Below the pieces are notes generated by a model. The model saw only the letters and a list, made by a program, of their open reading frames with translations. It was not told the DNA's origin and did no database searches. The position numbers were made by a program, and so were the translations under genes. A stretch of 64,000 nt of DNA from Pseudomonadales bacterium (GTDB lineage Bacteria > Pseudomonadota > Gammaproteobacteria > Pseudomonadales > Azotimanducaceae): the NCBI GenBank assembly GCA_012103505.1, contig WLWP01000001.1:3162001-3226000 (forward strand). Reading direction: 5' to 3'. This document shows positions 36,640-45,781 of this stretch, in pieces (the first letter of the stretch is position 1; every line of letters starts with the position of its first letter).

Positions 36640-37740
36640 CTAGCTGCCCGTCAACCAATCGAATATTCTGGGGTTTTCCTCACTCGGATAAGTGTGCGAC
36701 AGATCCTCTATCTCGCGATAGACAACCTCAGCGCCAGCCGCCAAAAAGGAATCGTTAGCGCTGCGCGCCATGTCAACGGGAAACATCCAATCCAACGCGC
36801 CGTGCATCAGGTATATCGGTAGCCCCTTTAATCGTTCGGGATCAGCAACTTCAGTGAGCATAGGGTGAAAAGAGGCTGAACTCGGCGCGAGATGCGTAAA
36901 TGGAGAATCATTCTGCAAGCCTGATACGTAGCTGAACGTTCCGCCATCAGACATACCCGTCAACAACACCTTCTCTTCATCAATCTGCCAATGCTCTTTC
37001 GCGTAGTCGACCATCGCCTGTAGGTTTGCCGAATCGATGTCTGGACCCATCAAGGACCATGTTGAATCTTTTGACGTTGGACTGATCAGAATCGCGTTGC
37101 GGGACCGTGCAGTTCGCAGCCACGTCCATAGAAAACTCCGTCCGTGGCCGCTGCCACCATGCATGGCGACAATGAGCGGCACTGTTTCATCGTCATAATA
37201 CTCAGGCACATACATCGAGAAACCACCGCGCTCATCCGGACCATTCGCCGCGTGCATAACCCCTACATTTTCGCGCGAGGCGTCGGCTTGGCCGATCTTC
37301 GTCAATAGAGCCTCATCCTCGCGTTGCTCAGGATTGAGAAAAAAGCGACTGACAGGCGGCAACATTTGACCCACAGGGTAAATCGCTTCAAGCGCCTTCG
37401 TGTTGAAACCCATCGCCCGATAAGCGGCCATGACCGGATTCGATTGATTTGGCGCACTCAAGAATTCATTGAATGCGCGCATAGCGAGTTCACTGCTTTC
37501 TCGCACGTGGGCAGCAAAACCGCGCAAATGATCCGGCCACTCAATGCCGTTGAAGCTATCAAGCCCTTCCTTCAGCGGCGCTCGAAATGACTCTACTTCG
37601 CTGGTCAACGCTAATACGTTTGGCGGATGCAGGTGGCGCCCTGCTCGTTGTAGTACATCGATGCCCGTTAGGAGCGGTGGTACTAGCGCGGTGGTGGCTT
37701 CGAGTAAGGTATCGGTGTCGCTCGTGTTCTCTTCCGTCAT
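36640..37740 (-). CDS. Alpha/beta-hydrolase (phospholipase/carboxylesterase type)
   Basis: 366 residues without signal peptide. The N-terminal 165 residues are helical and unassigned. The C-terminal hydrolase domain starts near FSMYVPEYYDD and has the oxyanion HGG in AMHGGSGHG, nucleophile Ser in TGMSDGGTFS, an Asp in ALDWMFPVD and the catalytic His in LSHTYPSEE. It is probably a cytoplasmic esterase. It heads the minus-strand group esterase-GNAT-AAA-membrane protein, with gaps of 4, -4 and 6 bp. Confidence 0.82.
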   Translation of the reverse strand: MTEENTSDTDTLLEATTALVPPLLTGIDVLQRAGRHLHPPNVLALTSEVESFRAPLKEGLDSFNGIEWPDHLRGFAAHVRESSELAMRAFNEFLSAPNQSNPVMAAYRAMGFNTKALEAIYPVGQMLPPVSRFFLNPEQREDEALLTKIGQADASRENVGVMHAANGPDERGGFSMYVPEYYDDETVPLIVAMHGGSGHGRSFLWTWLRTARSRNAILISPTSKDSTWSLMGPDIDSANLQAMVDYAKEHWQIDEEKVLLTGMSDGGTFSYVSGLQNDSPFTHLAPSSASFHPMLTEVADPERLKGLPIYLMHGALDWMFPVDMARSANDSFLAAGAEVVYREIEDLSHTYPSEENPRIFDWLTGS

Positions 37741-37814
37741 AAGTATTGATCAACTCTGCTCGCAGACAACCAATATACTCCCATCCGACCACTGAATCCT
37801 CCGTCAGTGGGTTA

Positions 37815-37843
37815 TCAACAGCCTCTGACCTTTCTAGTATAGT
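37815..37843 (+). promoter_or_regulatory. Candidate sigma-70 promoter for the VOC-MoxR-VWA unit
   Basis: TCAACA (4 of 6 matches to TTGACA) is separated by 17 bp from TATAGT (5 of 6 matches to TATAAT). Transcription would begin near 37850, about 33 bp before the VOC start codon. The assignment is by eye. Confidence 0.4.
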
Positions 37844-37850
37844 GTTGAGA

Positions 37851-37870
37851 GAATTCAGAGGAATCCAGAG
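37851..37870. repeat. 10-bp direct repeat in the 5' leader
   Basis: GAATTCAGAG is followed directly by GAATCCAGAG. It sits just after the candidate promoter and could be an operator half-site pair or part of the ribosome binding site; no function is shown. Confidence 0.4.
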
Positions 37871-37882
37871 CGAGACACAGTT

Positions 37883-38761
37883 ATGGCTGAAGCAAAGTCA
37901 CCTGCCCCTGCATCGTTTGATCGTGCCCAGGAAGACGTTGGTAACGTCCAATTGCTCGAACACGTGAATCTCACTGTCCCCGACCAGGGCATCGCGTCTA
38001 TGTTCTACGTGACTGGTCTAGGCTTTACTCGAGACCCGTACATAGATTTTGGCACGCTCAATATGTGGGTCAACTTAGGAGACCAACAGTTCCATCTCCC
38101 CACCAACAAAGCCCAAGTCCTACGTGGTCATATTGCTGTCGTCGTACCGAGTCTCGAAGGCCTTCTGAAGCGGCTCAAGTTTGCTGGTCGGGGTCTAACC
38201 GATACGCAGTTCGCCTGCCAAGAAGCAGATGGCTATGTGCAGCTCACATGTCCATATGGAAATTCCATCAGAGCTTATGACCCGTCAGGCTTTGACCGTA
38301 TGGATATCGGCATGCCTTACGTCCAGTTTGACGTGCCGCCAGGTGTCAAAGAAGGTATAGGCCGCTTTTACGAAGCAGTCCTAGACTGTGCGACCCGAAT
38401 CGAAGGGGACAGTGTCAAAGTAGACATGGGCACCAACCAGGAGCTGATCTTCACTGAAACCGATGCACCAATCCCAGCCTATGACGGCCACCATCTCGCA
38501 ATTTACGTAGCAAACTTTTCCGCTCCCCATGGATGGCTCGCTGAGAGAGATTTAATTAGCGAAGAATCGGATCAATTCCAATATCGCTTTGAAAAGATCA
38601 TCGACCCTCAGAGCGGCGATCTACTGTACGAAATCGAGCATGAAGTCCGCTCTCTCAGTCATGCTATGTACCGACGCCCGCTCGTCAATCGCAACCCCGA
38701 AACCAACTTCTTCACCTACCGCAAAGGCAACGAACAGTTCAGCCCAGCGGCCCGTTCTTAG
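37883..38761 (+). CDS. VOC-superfamily (glyoxalase / extradiol dioxygenase-like) protein
   Basis: 292 residues. Two paired beta-alpha-beta-beta-beta halves are visible, beginning at [25 protein letters not shown] (about 24-48) and [24 protein letters not shown] (about 144-167). Possible metal ligands are His in LEHVN, His in RGHIAVVV, His in HHLAIYV and Glu in LLYEIEHE, but the usual late Glu of the first half is replaced (GNSIRAYD). A metal-dependent dioxygenase or isomerase is possible; no substrate can be named. The MoxR gene starts 7 bp downstream, so it is the first gene of a three-gene unit. Confidence 0.75.
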   Translation: MAEAKSPAPASFDRAQEDVGNVQLLEHVNLTVPDQGIASMFYVTGLGFTRDPYIDFGTLNMWVNLGDQQFHLPTNKAQVLRGHIAVVVPSLEGLLKRLKFAGRGLTDTQFACQEADGYVQLTCPYGNSIRAYDPSGFDRMDIGMPYVQFDVPPGVKEGIGRFYEAVLDCATRIEGDSVKVDMGTNQELIFTETDAPIPAYDGHHLAIYVANFSAPHGWLAERDLISEESDQFQYRFEKIIDPQSGDLLYEIEHEVRSLSHAMYRRPLVNRNPETNFFTYRKGNEQFSPAARS

Positions 38762-38768
38762 GACCCAC

Positions 38769-39599
38769 ATGAGCCAAGCAGTCGATTTTTTTACGGCCGA
38801 CAACGAACCCTACTATTTGCCTCTAGGTGACGAGATTGAAATTTTTCGTGCCGCTTATAGTGCTCGTCTTCCCGTTCTGCTCAAGGGTCCAACAGGTTGC
38901 GGTAAGACTCGGTTCGTCGAGCATATGACCTGGCGGCTCTACCGAGAAACAGCTAATCCGTTGGATGTCCCATTAGTCACTGTATCGTGTCACGAAGACC
39001 TAACCGCGACAGACATGGTTGGGCGCTATCTATTAAAAGGGGATGAAACGGTCTGGGCAGACGGGCCTCTTACCCGGGCAGTTCGCACTGGAGCCATTTG
39101 TTATCTAGACGAAATTGTCGAGGCGCGCAAAGATACAACGGTCCTTATCCACTCTCTGACTGATCATCGGCGCATACTACCGATCGATAAAACCGGCGAA
39201 CTCGTTTCAGCTCATCCAGAATTTCTACTCGTCATTTCCTACAATCCCGGTTATCAATCTGTGCTGAAAGACTTGAAGCCAAGTACCCGACAGCGTTTCG
39301 TCTCCCTAGAATTCGACTACCCTGAAGTCGAGACCGAAGCGAAGATTATCGCCCACGAATCTGGACTACCCTTGGATGCCGCAGAACGCCTCGCCGTTAT
39401 CGGAGAGCGTGTGCGCAATTTGAAACAACACGGTTTCGAAGAAGGTGTGAGTACGCGGCTCTTGATCTATGCCGCCGATTTGATTGCGGCCGACATCTCA
39501 CCGCGTCGTGCTGCAGAGGTGGCGATCGTCACAGCTATCTCCGATGATCCCACAGTACAGCAGGCTGTCGCTGATATTGTCGACGTTATCCTGCCTTAA
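38769..39599 (+). CDS. CbbQ/NorQ-type MoxR AAA+ ATPase
   Basis: 276 residues from ATG 38769; the reading frame extends upstream but only by overlapping the VOC gene. Walker A is KGPTGCGKT, Walker B and sensor region read [14 protein letters not shown], and the family-specific segments [28 protein letters not shown] and [23 protein letters not shown] match CbbQ/NirQ/NorQ closely. These hexameric ATPases work with a VWA partner to activate Rubisco (CbbQO) or to insert iron in nitric-oxide reductase (NorQD). No Rubisco or nor genes are in this window, so the client here is unknown. One base overlaps the VWA start (TAATG). Confidence 0.92.
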   Translation: MSQAVDFFTADNEPYYLPLGDEIEIFRAAYSARLPVLLKGPTGCGKTRFVEHMTWRLYRETANPLDVPLVTVSCHEDLTATDMVGRYLLKGDETVWADGPLTRAVRTGAICYLDEIVEARKDTTVLIHSLTDHRRILPIDKTGELVSAHPEFLLVISYNPGYQSVLKDLKPSTRQRFVSLEFDYPEVETEAKIIAHESGLPLDAAERLAVIGERVRNLKQHGFEEGVSTRLLIYAADLIAADISPRRAAEVAIVTAISDDPTVQQAVADIVDVILP

Positions 39600-41575
39600 T
39601 GCAGATTCTGGCCGAGATTGAAGAGCCGTTAGCGCTCTTTACAGAGGGGATTGCAGGTAGGTACTTCCACATTCGGACTTCCGAGGAGTTTGCCTCCCAC
39701 CGACGACTCGCTTTAGGCGATGATGGCACCGGTCAAACCAGCGACACGATTTTCCTGCCCGAATCCCTCGACTCACCTAGTGCGGCAAGCTATCGCGTCC
39801 TCGTCATGGAACAAATCGGACTGCGCGAATGCGGTACGTTCGGATTTCGAATGAGCACAGCGCTCGAGCAGCTGCCAGCACTTGCCGCTCGCTATACCGA
39901 ACCTCGTGGTTTGACCGCTCGTACTGGGGACTTCCACCTGCTTTTCGGCGTGTTCGCACAACCCGCACTCGCAGCAGATATTTTTAACTTGGCCGAAAAA
40001 GCTCGGATTCTGGGTTACTTACTGCGTGCCTATCCAGGGATACGTCGCCACGTTGAGCAGTACCACGGCTATCTTCTTAGTCTGACTGGGCCAAGCAACG
40101 ACGCCCTAATAGCCGGGAAACGCCAGGTCTGGGGCGAGTTCTCGGGTCTCTGGCCAGAATATTGCCAAAGCTTGGAGAGACTAGTAACCGAGGCCCAAAC
40201 CACAGACAGTGTCTACACCAGCGTTGAAATTCTTCTCCAGTACTACGATCAAATCGAAGGTGCCTACGTTTTCACCGAGACGACACCCTATGCCCAACAA
40301 GAAGAATCGCTCCCAGACTGGTTAGCTCGGGAAGAACGTATCGAGGAATGGGAAGAGCAGGTTGATCAGCTTTCTATGGCCATGGCTGTAGAAATGTTGG
40401 AAGCAGAAGACGTCGAAGCCGAACGCGGAGAAGCGGGCGATGCCGCGGTTCGTGAAGCAGACGTAGACATCAAATCCCTAATTGATGAACGCGACACGAT
40501 GAAGCGGCGCATCGACATGGAAAAGTCTTCGGTCCAGCATGCCTTAGGCGCGGATCGATCTAACGCGCGCAGCTATCGCTATGACGAATGGAACTACCTC
40601 GAACACCGTTACCTCACCCACTGGTGTCGCGTGTTTGAAGAGCCTCTTGTTGGCACATCTGATGATGATACGACAGAGCTGCAACAAGTCATTAAACACT
40701 TCCAGCCTCTAGTTCAAAAACAACTCGAGCAGATTCGCCCAACGGGTTTACAACGTGTCACTCGCGTTCAAGATGGTGATGAGCTTGATCTAAACGCAAT
40801 CATTGAAGCACGTCAGGATATACGCGCAGGGCACAGTCCGAGCGAACGGTTCTATTCTCGCAAAGAACGTATGCACCGCGACGTATGCGCGATTTTTCTC
40901 GTCGATCTATCTGCATCTACCGACGATCCCATCGAGCCGCCCGAACCCTACGACTGGTCAGAGTACGATGAGGATGGGTTCCCAAATCTACGCGATCCTT
41001 GGGATACTTCGCTCGACGATGATGTTGAGGACGAAGAGCCAAAACGCAAAATCATCGACATTCAACGTGAAGCCATGGTCGTTATGGCCAGTGCCCTCGA
41101 TTCGCTGGGGGACAGCTACGGCATCTACGGGTTTTCAGGATATGGGAAAGATTGTGTCGAAGTCTTTGTTGCGAAGGAGCCGAACCAAGGATTTTCTAAA
41201 CAGTCTTTACAAGCAATTGCAGCCATGAAGCCCAAGCGCAGTACACGCATGGGTCCGGCGATCCGTCACAGTACACACAAGTTGATGCAATCCGGGCATG
41301 CCATGAAGGTACTCATGGTCATCAGCGATGGCTTTCCGCAGGACTCAGACTACGGTCCAGATCGTGGCAATCACGATTACGGTGTGGAAGATACGGCTAA
41401 GGCGATCGTTGAGGCACAACAAAAGGGCGTAGAAACTTTCTGCGTGACGGTTGACCGTTCGGGCAACGACTATTTAAAACGAATGTGCCCTGATTCGCGC
41501 TATTTGATCATTGAGGAAATGGAAGACCTCCCGGATCAGCTATCCAAAGTTTATGCGGCCTTAACCGGGCGCTAA
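39599..41575 (+). CDS. CbbO/NorD-type VWA-domain activator protein
   Basis: 658 residues. A long helical N-terminal region (about 1-260) and a charged coiled stretch (245-310) lead to a C-terminal von Willebrand A domain. The metal-ion-dependent adhesion site is DLSAST (436-441), with Thr in STRMGPAIRH and Asp in VISDGFPQ. Right after the first MIDAS loop there is an insertion of about 40 residues rich in Asp, Glu and Pro (442-480). As in CbbO and NorD, the VWA domain should bridge the ATPase ring to a client protein. It ends the unit that starts with the VOC gene. Confidence 0.9.
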   Translation: MQILAEIEEPLALFTEGIAGRYFHIRTSEEFASHRRLALGDDGTGQTSDTIFLPESLDSPSAASYRVLVMEQIGLRECGTFGFRMSTALEQLPALAARYTEPRGLTARTGDFHLLFGVFAQPALAADIFNLAEKARILGYLLRAYPGIRRHVEQYHGYLLSLTGPSNDALIAGKRQVWGEFSGLWPEYCQSLERLVTEAQTTDSVYTSVEILLQYYDQIEGAYVFTETTPYAQQEESLPDWLAREERIEEWEEQVDQLSMAMAVEMLEAEDVEAERGEAGDAAVREADVDIKSLIDERDTMKRRIDMEKSSVQHALGADRSNARSYRYDEWNYLEHRYLTHWCRVFEEPLVGTSDDDTTELQQVIKHFQPLVQKQLEQIRPTGLQRVTRVQDGDELDLNAIIEARQDIRAGHSPSERFYSRKERMHRDVCAIFLVDLSASTDDPIEPPEPYDWSEYDEDGFPNLRDPWDTSLDDDVEDEEPKRKIIDIQREAMVVMASALDSLGDSYGIYGFSGYGKDCVEVFVAKEPNQGFSKQSLQAIAAMKPKRSTRMGPAIRHSTHKLMQSGHAMKVLMVISDGFPQDSDYGPDRGNHDYGVEDTAKAIVEAQQKGVETFCVTVDRSGNDYLKRMCPDSRYLIIEEMEDLPDQLSKVYAALTGR

Positions 41576-41625
41576 AGTGTAGGGGTTAAAGTGACTTGGC
41601 GCTAAAGTGACCGGCCGCTAAAGCC
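41567..41625. repeat. Short repeats of GCGCTAAAG at the VWA gene end
   Basis: Related segments GGGCGCTAAAGTG (41567-41579, including the stop codon), TTAAAGTGAC (41586-41595), TGGCGCTAAAGTGAC (41597-41611) and GGCCGCTAAAGCC (41612-41624) follow one another. They look like a decayed tandem duplication of the gene's last bases. No function is evident. Confidence 0.5.
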
Positions 41626-41643
41626 TCACAGACGACACACAAA

Positions 41644-41665
41644 AAAGGCGCCTATTGGCGCCTTT
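41644..41665. terminator. Bidirectional rho-independent terminator
   Basis: Stem AAAGGCGCC and GGCGCCTTT (9 bp) with a TATT loop, preceded by A residues and followed by TTCTTAT. It closes the VOC-MoxR-VWA unit on the plus strand and the Bax-inhibitor gene on the minus strand. Confidence 0.85.
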
Positions 41666-41685
41666 CTTATACCGGTATCCGGTGT

Positions 41686-42390
41686 CTAGTCATCTCCACC
41701 AAAAGCCATTAGCAGATGCAATATAGACATGAACAGATTGTAGATCGTCATGTACAACGTCACCGTTGCAATAATGTAGTTAGTTTCACCACCGTGGATG
41801 ATCGAACTGGTTTGCCAAAGGATCAGTGCACTCATCAACAACACAATGCCTGCGCTGATCGCCAACTGGAACGCGCCAAGATCAAACAACAGACCCAAGA
41901 CAATCGCGCCTAGCATCGCAAACATGCCGACGGTGATAAATCCTGACAGAAAACTGAAGTCTTTCTTGCTGACAATCGCATAGCCACTTAGGCCAATGAA
42001 CGTAAAGGCAGTCATACCCATCGCCAGAACGATGTTTGTCGCACCACCGGGTATCTGCGCGACCATCGACAGGACCGGCCCTAAAAAGAAGCCGATAAAT
42101 CCAGTATATGCGAACACAGAGACGAGACCCATCGCGCTGTTCGCAGTCTTATGGACCAAGAAACTCAAACCTAGTACACCGCCCAAGAAGATCCAGGGAT
42201 TGATCATCCCAACACCCATCACGGCGGCTGCAAATGCCGTTAAAGCGCTAAAACCGAGTGTCATCGCGAGCAGCATGTAGGTGTTGCGCAGTACCTTACT
42301 AACCTCTAACTGAGATAGTCCCGCGATCGAAGCGTTCGGCATTCTGCCGCCGCCTATTACTCTTTCGCCTATTCCTCGTTCGTTTGCCAT
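41686..42390 (-). CDS. Bax inhibitor-1 / YccA-family membrane protein
   Basis: 234 residues from ATG 42390 with AGGTGAA upstream; the open frame before it is not needed. Seven membrane helices are predicted. Family motifs are LRNTYMLLAMTLGFSALTA near residues 34-52 and the C-terminal VTLYMTIYNLFMSILHLLM. The conserved Asp near the end of YccA proteins lies in LLFDLGAF. Bacterial members are proposed pH-sensitive calcium leak channels or modulators of FtsH; the role here is not known. Gene ends 21 bp from the shared terminator. Confidence 0.92.
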   Translation of the reverse strand: MANERGIGERVIGGGRMPNASIAGLSQLEVSKVLRNTYMLLAMTLGFSALTAFAAAVMGVGMINPWIFLGGVLGLSFLVHKTANSAMGLVSVFAYTGFIGFFLGPVLSMVAQIPGGATNIVLAMGMTAFTFIGLSGYAIVSKKDFSFLSGFITVGMFAMLGAIVLGLLFDLGAFQLAISAGIVLLMSALILWQTSSIIHGGETNYIIATVTLYMTIYNLFMSILHLLMAFGGDD

Positions 42391-42447
42391 AGACAATTCA
42401 CCTTTATTGGATGCTACAAACCCTAATATTGGGACATTTCCAGGTAA

Positions 42448-44910
42448 TTGCAAGTCCATGAAGCAACGCATAACGTGGAGTCCGTCACAGCACTCAGGAC
42501 AACACGCGCGTTGGAAAAGTATGACGTCATTATCGTCGGCGGGGGCATTATCGGCGCGAGCATCGCCTATCACCTAGCCACAGAGACAAATCGTAGGATT
42601 TGCCTACTAGAACGCAATCAACTGACTTCAGGCACCACCTGGCATGCGGCGGGATTGGTCGCAGAGCTACGTGCTAGCGCTAATCTGACTCGACTCGCAC
42701 GCTATAGCGGAGAACTTTACGAGTCGCTGGAAGATAGCGGTGAGGGGTTAGGTTTTCGACGTGTCGGCGCCCTAACCCTGGCCAAAAACGAATCGCGAGC
42801 TTACGAGTTAAAAAAACAGGCAGCGATGGCTCGGCACAACCAAGTCGAATGCGATTGGCTCACAGCAGCAGCGATATCTGACCGGTTCCCGCATATCCAG
42901 ACGAAAGACCTAGTGGGCGGCGTTTTTATGCCCAATGACGGTCAGACCAATCCAGTCGACACAACCGTGGCCCTCGCCCGTCTTGCGAAAAACAACGGCG
43001 CTGACATTGTCGAACAATGCGAGGTCAGTGAACTCATCGTGGTCCGCGATCGGGTCAAGGGCGTCATCGCAAATGGCGAGCAACTTGAGGCAGAGCAAGT
43101 CGTGCTGGCTACTGGGCTTTGGACCCGCGATTTAGGGAAGTCTGTCGGCGCCGACTTTCCCCTATATCCCGCAGAGCACTTTTACGCCGTCACCGAACCT
43201 ATCGAGGCTGCAGGCCCAATCGTGCGTATTCCCGACGATGGGATCTACGTCAAACCGGATGCAGGCAGGCTCCTCATCGGTAGTTTCGAACGTGAAGCAA
43301 AGCCGATCAGCGCAACTCAGTTACCAGACGAGGCCTTCATAGAGCTGCCATTCGACCTTGACCACTTTTTACCCTATTTAGAGGCAGGCTTGGCGCGTAT
43401 CGAGGGAACCGAAAATCTCGGTATCCGGACCTGGTTCAACGGCCCTGAGAGCTTTACACCTGACGGTCGCTACATGTTGGGCGAGTCCCCTCAAGTTGAG
43501 CAACTTTTTGTCGCGGCAGGGTTCAATTCCATCGGCATCCAATCAGCAGGTGGTGTCGGCAAAGTCATGACCGAGTGGCTTGAAAAACGCAGACCTCCGC
43601 TGGATTTATGGGAGGTCGACGTTAGACGGTTTTCCCCGTTTCAGAACGAAGATGACTATCTCGTTCAGAGAACCGCCGAAAGTTTGGGTTTGCTGTATGC
43701 CATGCACTGGCCATACCACCAGCATGAAAGCGCGAGGCATCAACGTTGCTCGCCGCTGTATGAGACCTTGGCCGCACAAGGCGCTTGTCACGGCGAACTC
43801 GCTGGCTGGGAGCGACCAAATTGGTACGCAAGTCCAGATCAATCGCCAACCTATGAGTATTCATACGGCCCGCAAAACTGGTTCGAAAACGCGCGGCGCG
43901 AATGCGAAGCCGTTCGCAACGACGTCGCTCTGTTCGATCAATCAAGCTTCGCTAAATATCGCGTAACTGGGCTAGATGCCTGCGCGTACCTGGACTATCT
44001 ATGTAGCGCTAATGTCGATGTCGAGCCTGGGCAAACGGTGTACTGCCAATGGCTCAACGCTGCCGGTGGCATCGAGGCTGATATCACGGTTACACGCCAC
44101 GATGAGCAGGACTTTTGGGTCGTCTCCGCTGCGGCAAGCGTCGTACGTGACCTCCATTGGATGCATCAACACGCTCGCCGTTACAATGTTGAAATCACGG
44201 ATATCACGCAGGATTGGGCAGTCATTGGTGTCATGGGGCCCAGTGCTCGTGTGCGCCTTCAGCCTTATGCCGATGTCCCACTGAACAACCGAGACTTTCC
44301 CTTCGCAACTTCCCAACAAATCGAATTAGCAGGCCACGAAGTAGTCGCGACTCGACTGACCTACGTAGGCGCGCTCGGCTGGGAACTCTACATCCCCAAA
44401 CAAGATGCCTTAGCGGTCTACCAGACAATCACTCAATCACCCATACAACACGCCGGATATCACGCCATGGATTCTTTGCGAATAGAGAAAGCCTACCGAC
44501 ACTGGGGACATGACATCTGCGATGAAGACACGCCGCTAGAAGCAGGGCTCGGTTTTACGGTCGATTGGAGCAAAACCAAAACTCTGGGACTAGCCGCACT
44601 CGCGGCGCAAAAGGAACAGGGGCTAACTAGGCGTCTCATCCTCTTTAAGCTCATCGACACCCAAGCCCTAATGACGCACGAAGAACCGATCTGGAGCGAC
44701 GGAAAACGAGTTGGCAAAGTCACTTCAAGCGCGTTTGGCTATAGCGTTAATGCTAGCCTTGCCTTCGGCTATGTGGAGACCGAGCAAGGTGTGACACGCA
44801 AAGAAATTCTAAACAAGTCATACACAATTGAGATTGGCGACCGCCACTTCGAAGCGATACCTCAGCCACGCGCGGTCTACGATCCAGACAACGAGGAAGT
44901 TCGGTGCTAG
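42448..44910 (+). CDS. Dimethylglycine/sarcosine dehydrogenase-like FAD enzyme
   Basis: Up to 820 residues. The N-terminal FAD domain begins at YDVIIVGGGIIGASIAYHLA and has TTWHAAGLV, whose His is the covalent flavin site in dimethylglycine and sarcosine dehydrogenases. A linker (FAO_M type) and a C-terminal aminomethyltransferase (GcvT) domain, about 450-810, follow with FDQSSFAKY, GVMGPSAR and YRHWGHDI. It should demethylate an N-methylated amine and pass the carbon unit to tetrahydrofolate. Start is uncertain: TTG 42448, GTG 42475 or TTG 42511, all before the FAD motif. A rhomboid gene follows after 16 bp. Confidence 0.9.
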   Translation: MQVHEATHNVESVTALRTTRALEKYDVIIVGGGIIGASIAYHLATETNRRICLLERNQLTSGTTWHAAGLVAELRASANLTRLARYSGELYESLEDSGEGLGFRRVGALTLAKNESRAYELKKQAAMARHNQVECDWLTAAAISDRFPHIQTKDLVGGVFMPNDGQTNPVDTTVALARLAKNNGADIVEQCEVSELIVVRDRVKGVIANGEQLEAEQVVLATGLWTRDLGKSVGADFPLYPAEHFYAVTEPIEAAGPIVRIPDDGIYVKPDAGRLLIGSFEREAKPISATQLPDEAFIELPFDLDHFLPYLEAGLARIEGTENLGIRTWFNGPESFTPDGRYMLGESPQVEQLFVAAGFNSIGIQSAGGVGKVMTEWLEKRRPPLDLWEVDVRRFSPFQNEDDYLVQRTAESLGLLYAMHWPYHQHESARHQRCSPLYETLAAQGACHGELAGWERPNWYASPDQSPTYEYSYGPQNWFENARRECEAVRNDVALFDQSSFAKYRVTGLDACAYLDYLCSANVDVEPGQTVYCQWLNAAGGIEADITVTRHDEQDFWVVSAAASVVRDLHWMHQHARRYNVEITDITQDWAVIGVMGPSARVRLQPYADVPLNNRDFPFATSQQIELAGHEVVATRLTYVGALGWELYIPKQDALAVYQTITQSPIQHAGYHAMDSLRIEKAYRHWGHDICDEDTPLEAGLGFTVDWSKTKTLGLAALAAQKEQGLTRRLILFKLIDTQALMTHEEPIWSDGKRVGKVTSSAFGYSVNASLAFGYVETEQGVTRKEILNKSYTIEIGDRHFEAIPQPRAVYDPDNEEVRC

Positions 44911-44926
44911 CGAGAACTAACGTACT

Positions 44927-45781
44927 GTGAATCCCGTCTATTTTGCAGACACTCGCCGTGCTGTTATGGATGCGGCCTTAGTTATGGCCGCGCGGGAGGT
45001 GGAATATGTCGTTGAGCAAACCGGCAACGGCTGGGCATTGCTCGTCGCCGAAGAAGACTTGGCCCGCGCAAGCAGTGAACTGCACACCTACTGGCGCGAG
45101 AACGCACCACCATCAATCACACCCCGAGACGTCGAAATTGTGGACTCTGGCTGGTTTGGCGTACTCGGCTACTTAGCCATTATTTGGTCTATCCCCGCCA
45201 TTCAGTCATGGACCAACTTCGACCTGAGCGACGCAGGACATCTGCACGCCGAGGCAGTTCGCTCGGGTGAGATTTGGCGCGTGATTACCGCCCTCACCCT
45301 ACACGGTGATCTCGGCCACATCTTTTCTAATTCTTTGTTTGGCGCCTTGTTTGGCTTGTTCGTAGGCCGCCACCTTGGTTCTGGCTTAGGTTGGCTGTTG
45401 GTCCTCGGCTGCGGCGCGATCGCAAATTTCACTAATGCCTGGATCCAGCCAGATGCTTTCCGTGCTGTCGGCGCGTCGACCGTAACATTTGCTGCCTTAG
45501 GTCTTGTCCCCGCTTTTGCTTGGCGACGCGGTTACTTTAGAGGCAACGGTCTGAAGCGCGGCTTCGCCCCTATCTTTGCCGCCATATGCATTCTGTCCTA
45601 TACCGGTTTTGGGAGTGAACGAGTCGACGTTGGCGGCCACGTGTTCGGCTTTACTTACGGGATCATCGCCGGACTGCTCTTTGCTGAAATCAACCTCAAG
45701 GCGCGCTCGCGTGGGGACCAACAGCGAGCCGGGATCATGGCCCTCATAGTCGTCTCAACGGCTTGGCTTGTAGCACTCTAG
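44927..45781 (+). CDS. Rhomboid intramembrane serine protease with N-terminal soluble domain
   Basis: 284 residues from GTG 44927. Residues 1-60 form a small cytoplasmic domain resembling DUF2007-like modules (EVEYVVEQTGNGWALLVAEEDLARASSEL). The rhomboid core (about 80-280) has six or seven helices. GEIWRVITALTLHGDLGHIFSN carries the WR loop and the HxxxN oxyanion pair, AVGAST the nucleophile Ser (most relatives read GASG) and GGHVFGFTYG the catalytic His. It should cleave membrane proteins within the bilayer. The stop overlaps the convergent hydrolase by 4 nt (CTAG). Confidence 0.88.
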   Translation: MNPVYFADTRRAVMDAALVMAAREVEYVVEQTGNGWALLVAEEDLARASSELHTYWRENAPPSITPRDVEIVDSGWFGVLGYLAIIWSIPAIQSWTNFDLSDAGHLHAEAVRSGEIWRVITALTLHGDLGHIFSNSLFGALFGLFVGRHLGSGLGWLLVLGCGAIANFTNAWIQPDAFRAVGASTVTFAALGLVPAFAWRRGYFRGNGLKRGFAPIFAAICILSYTGFGSERVDVGGHVFGFTYGIIAGLLFAEINLKARSRGDQQRAGIMALIVVSTAWLVAL

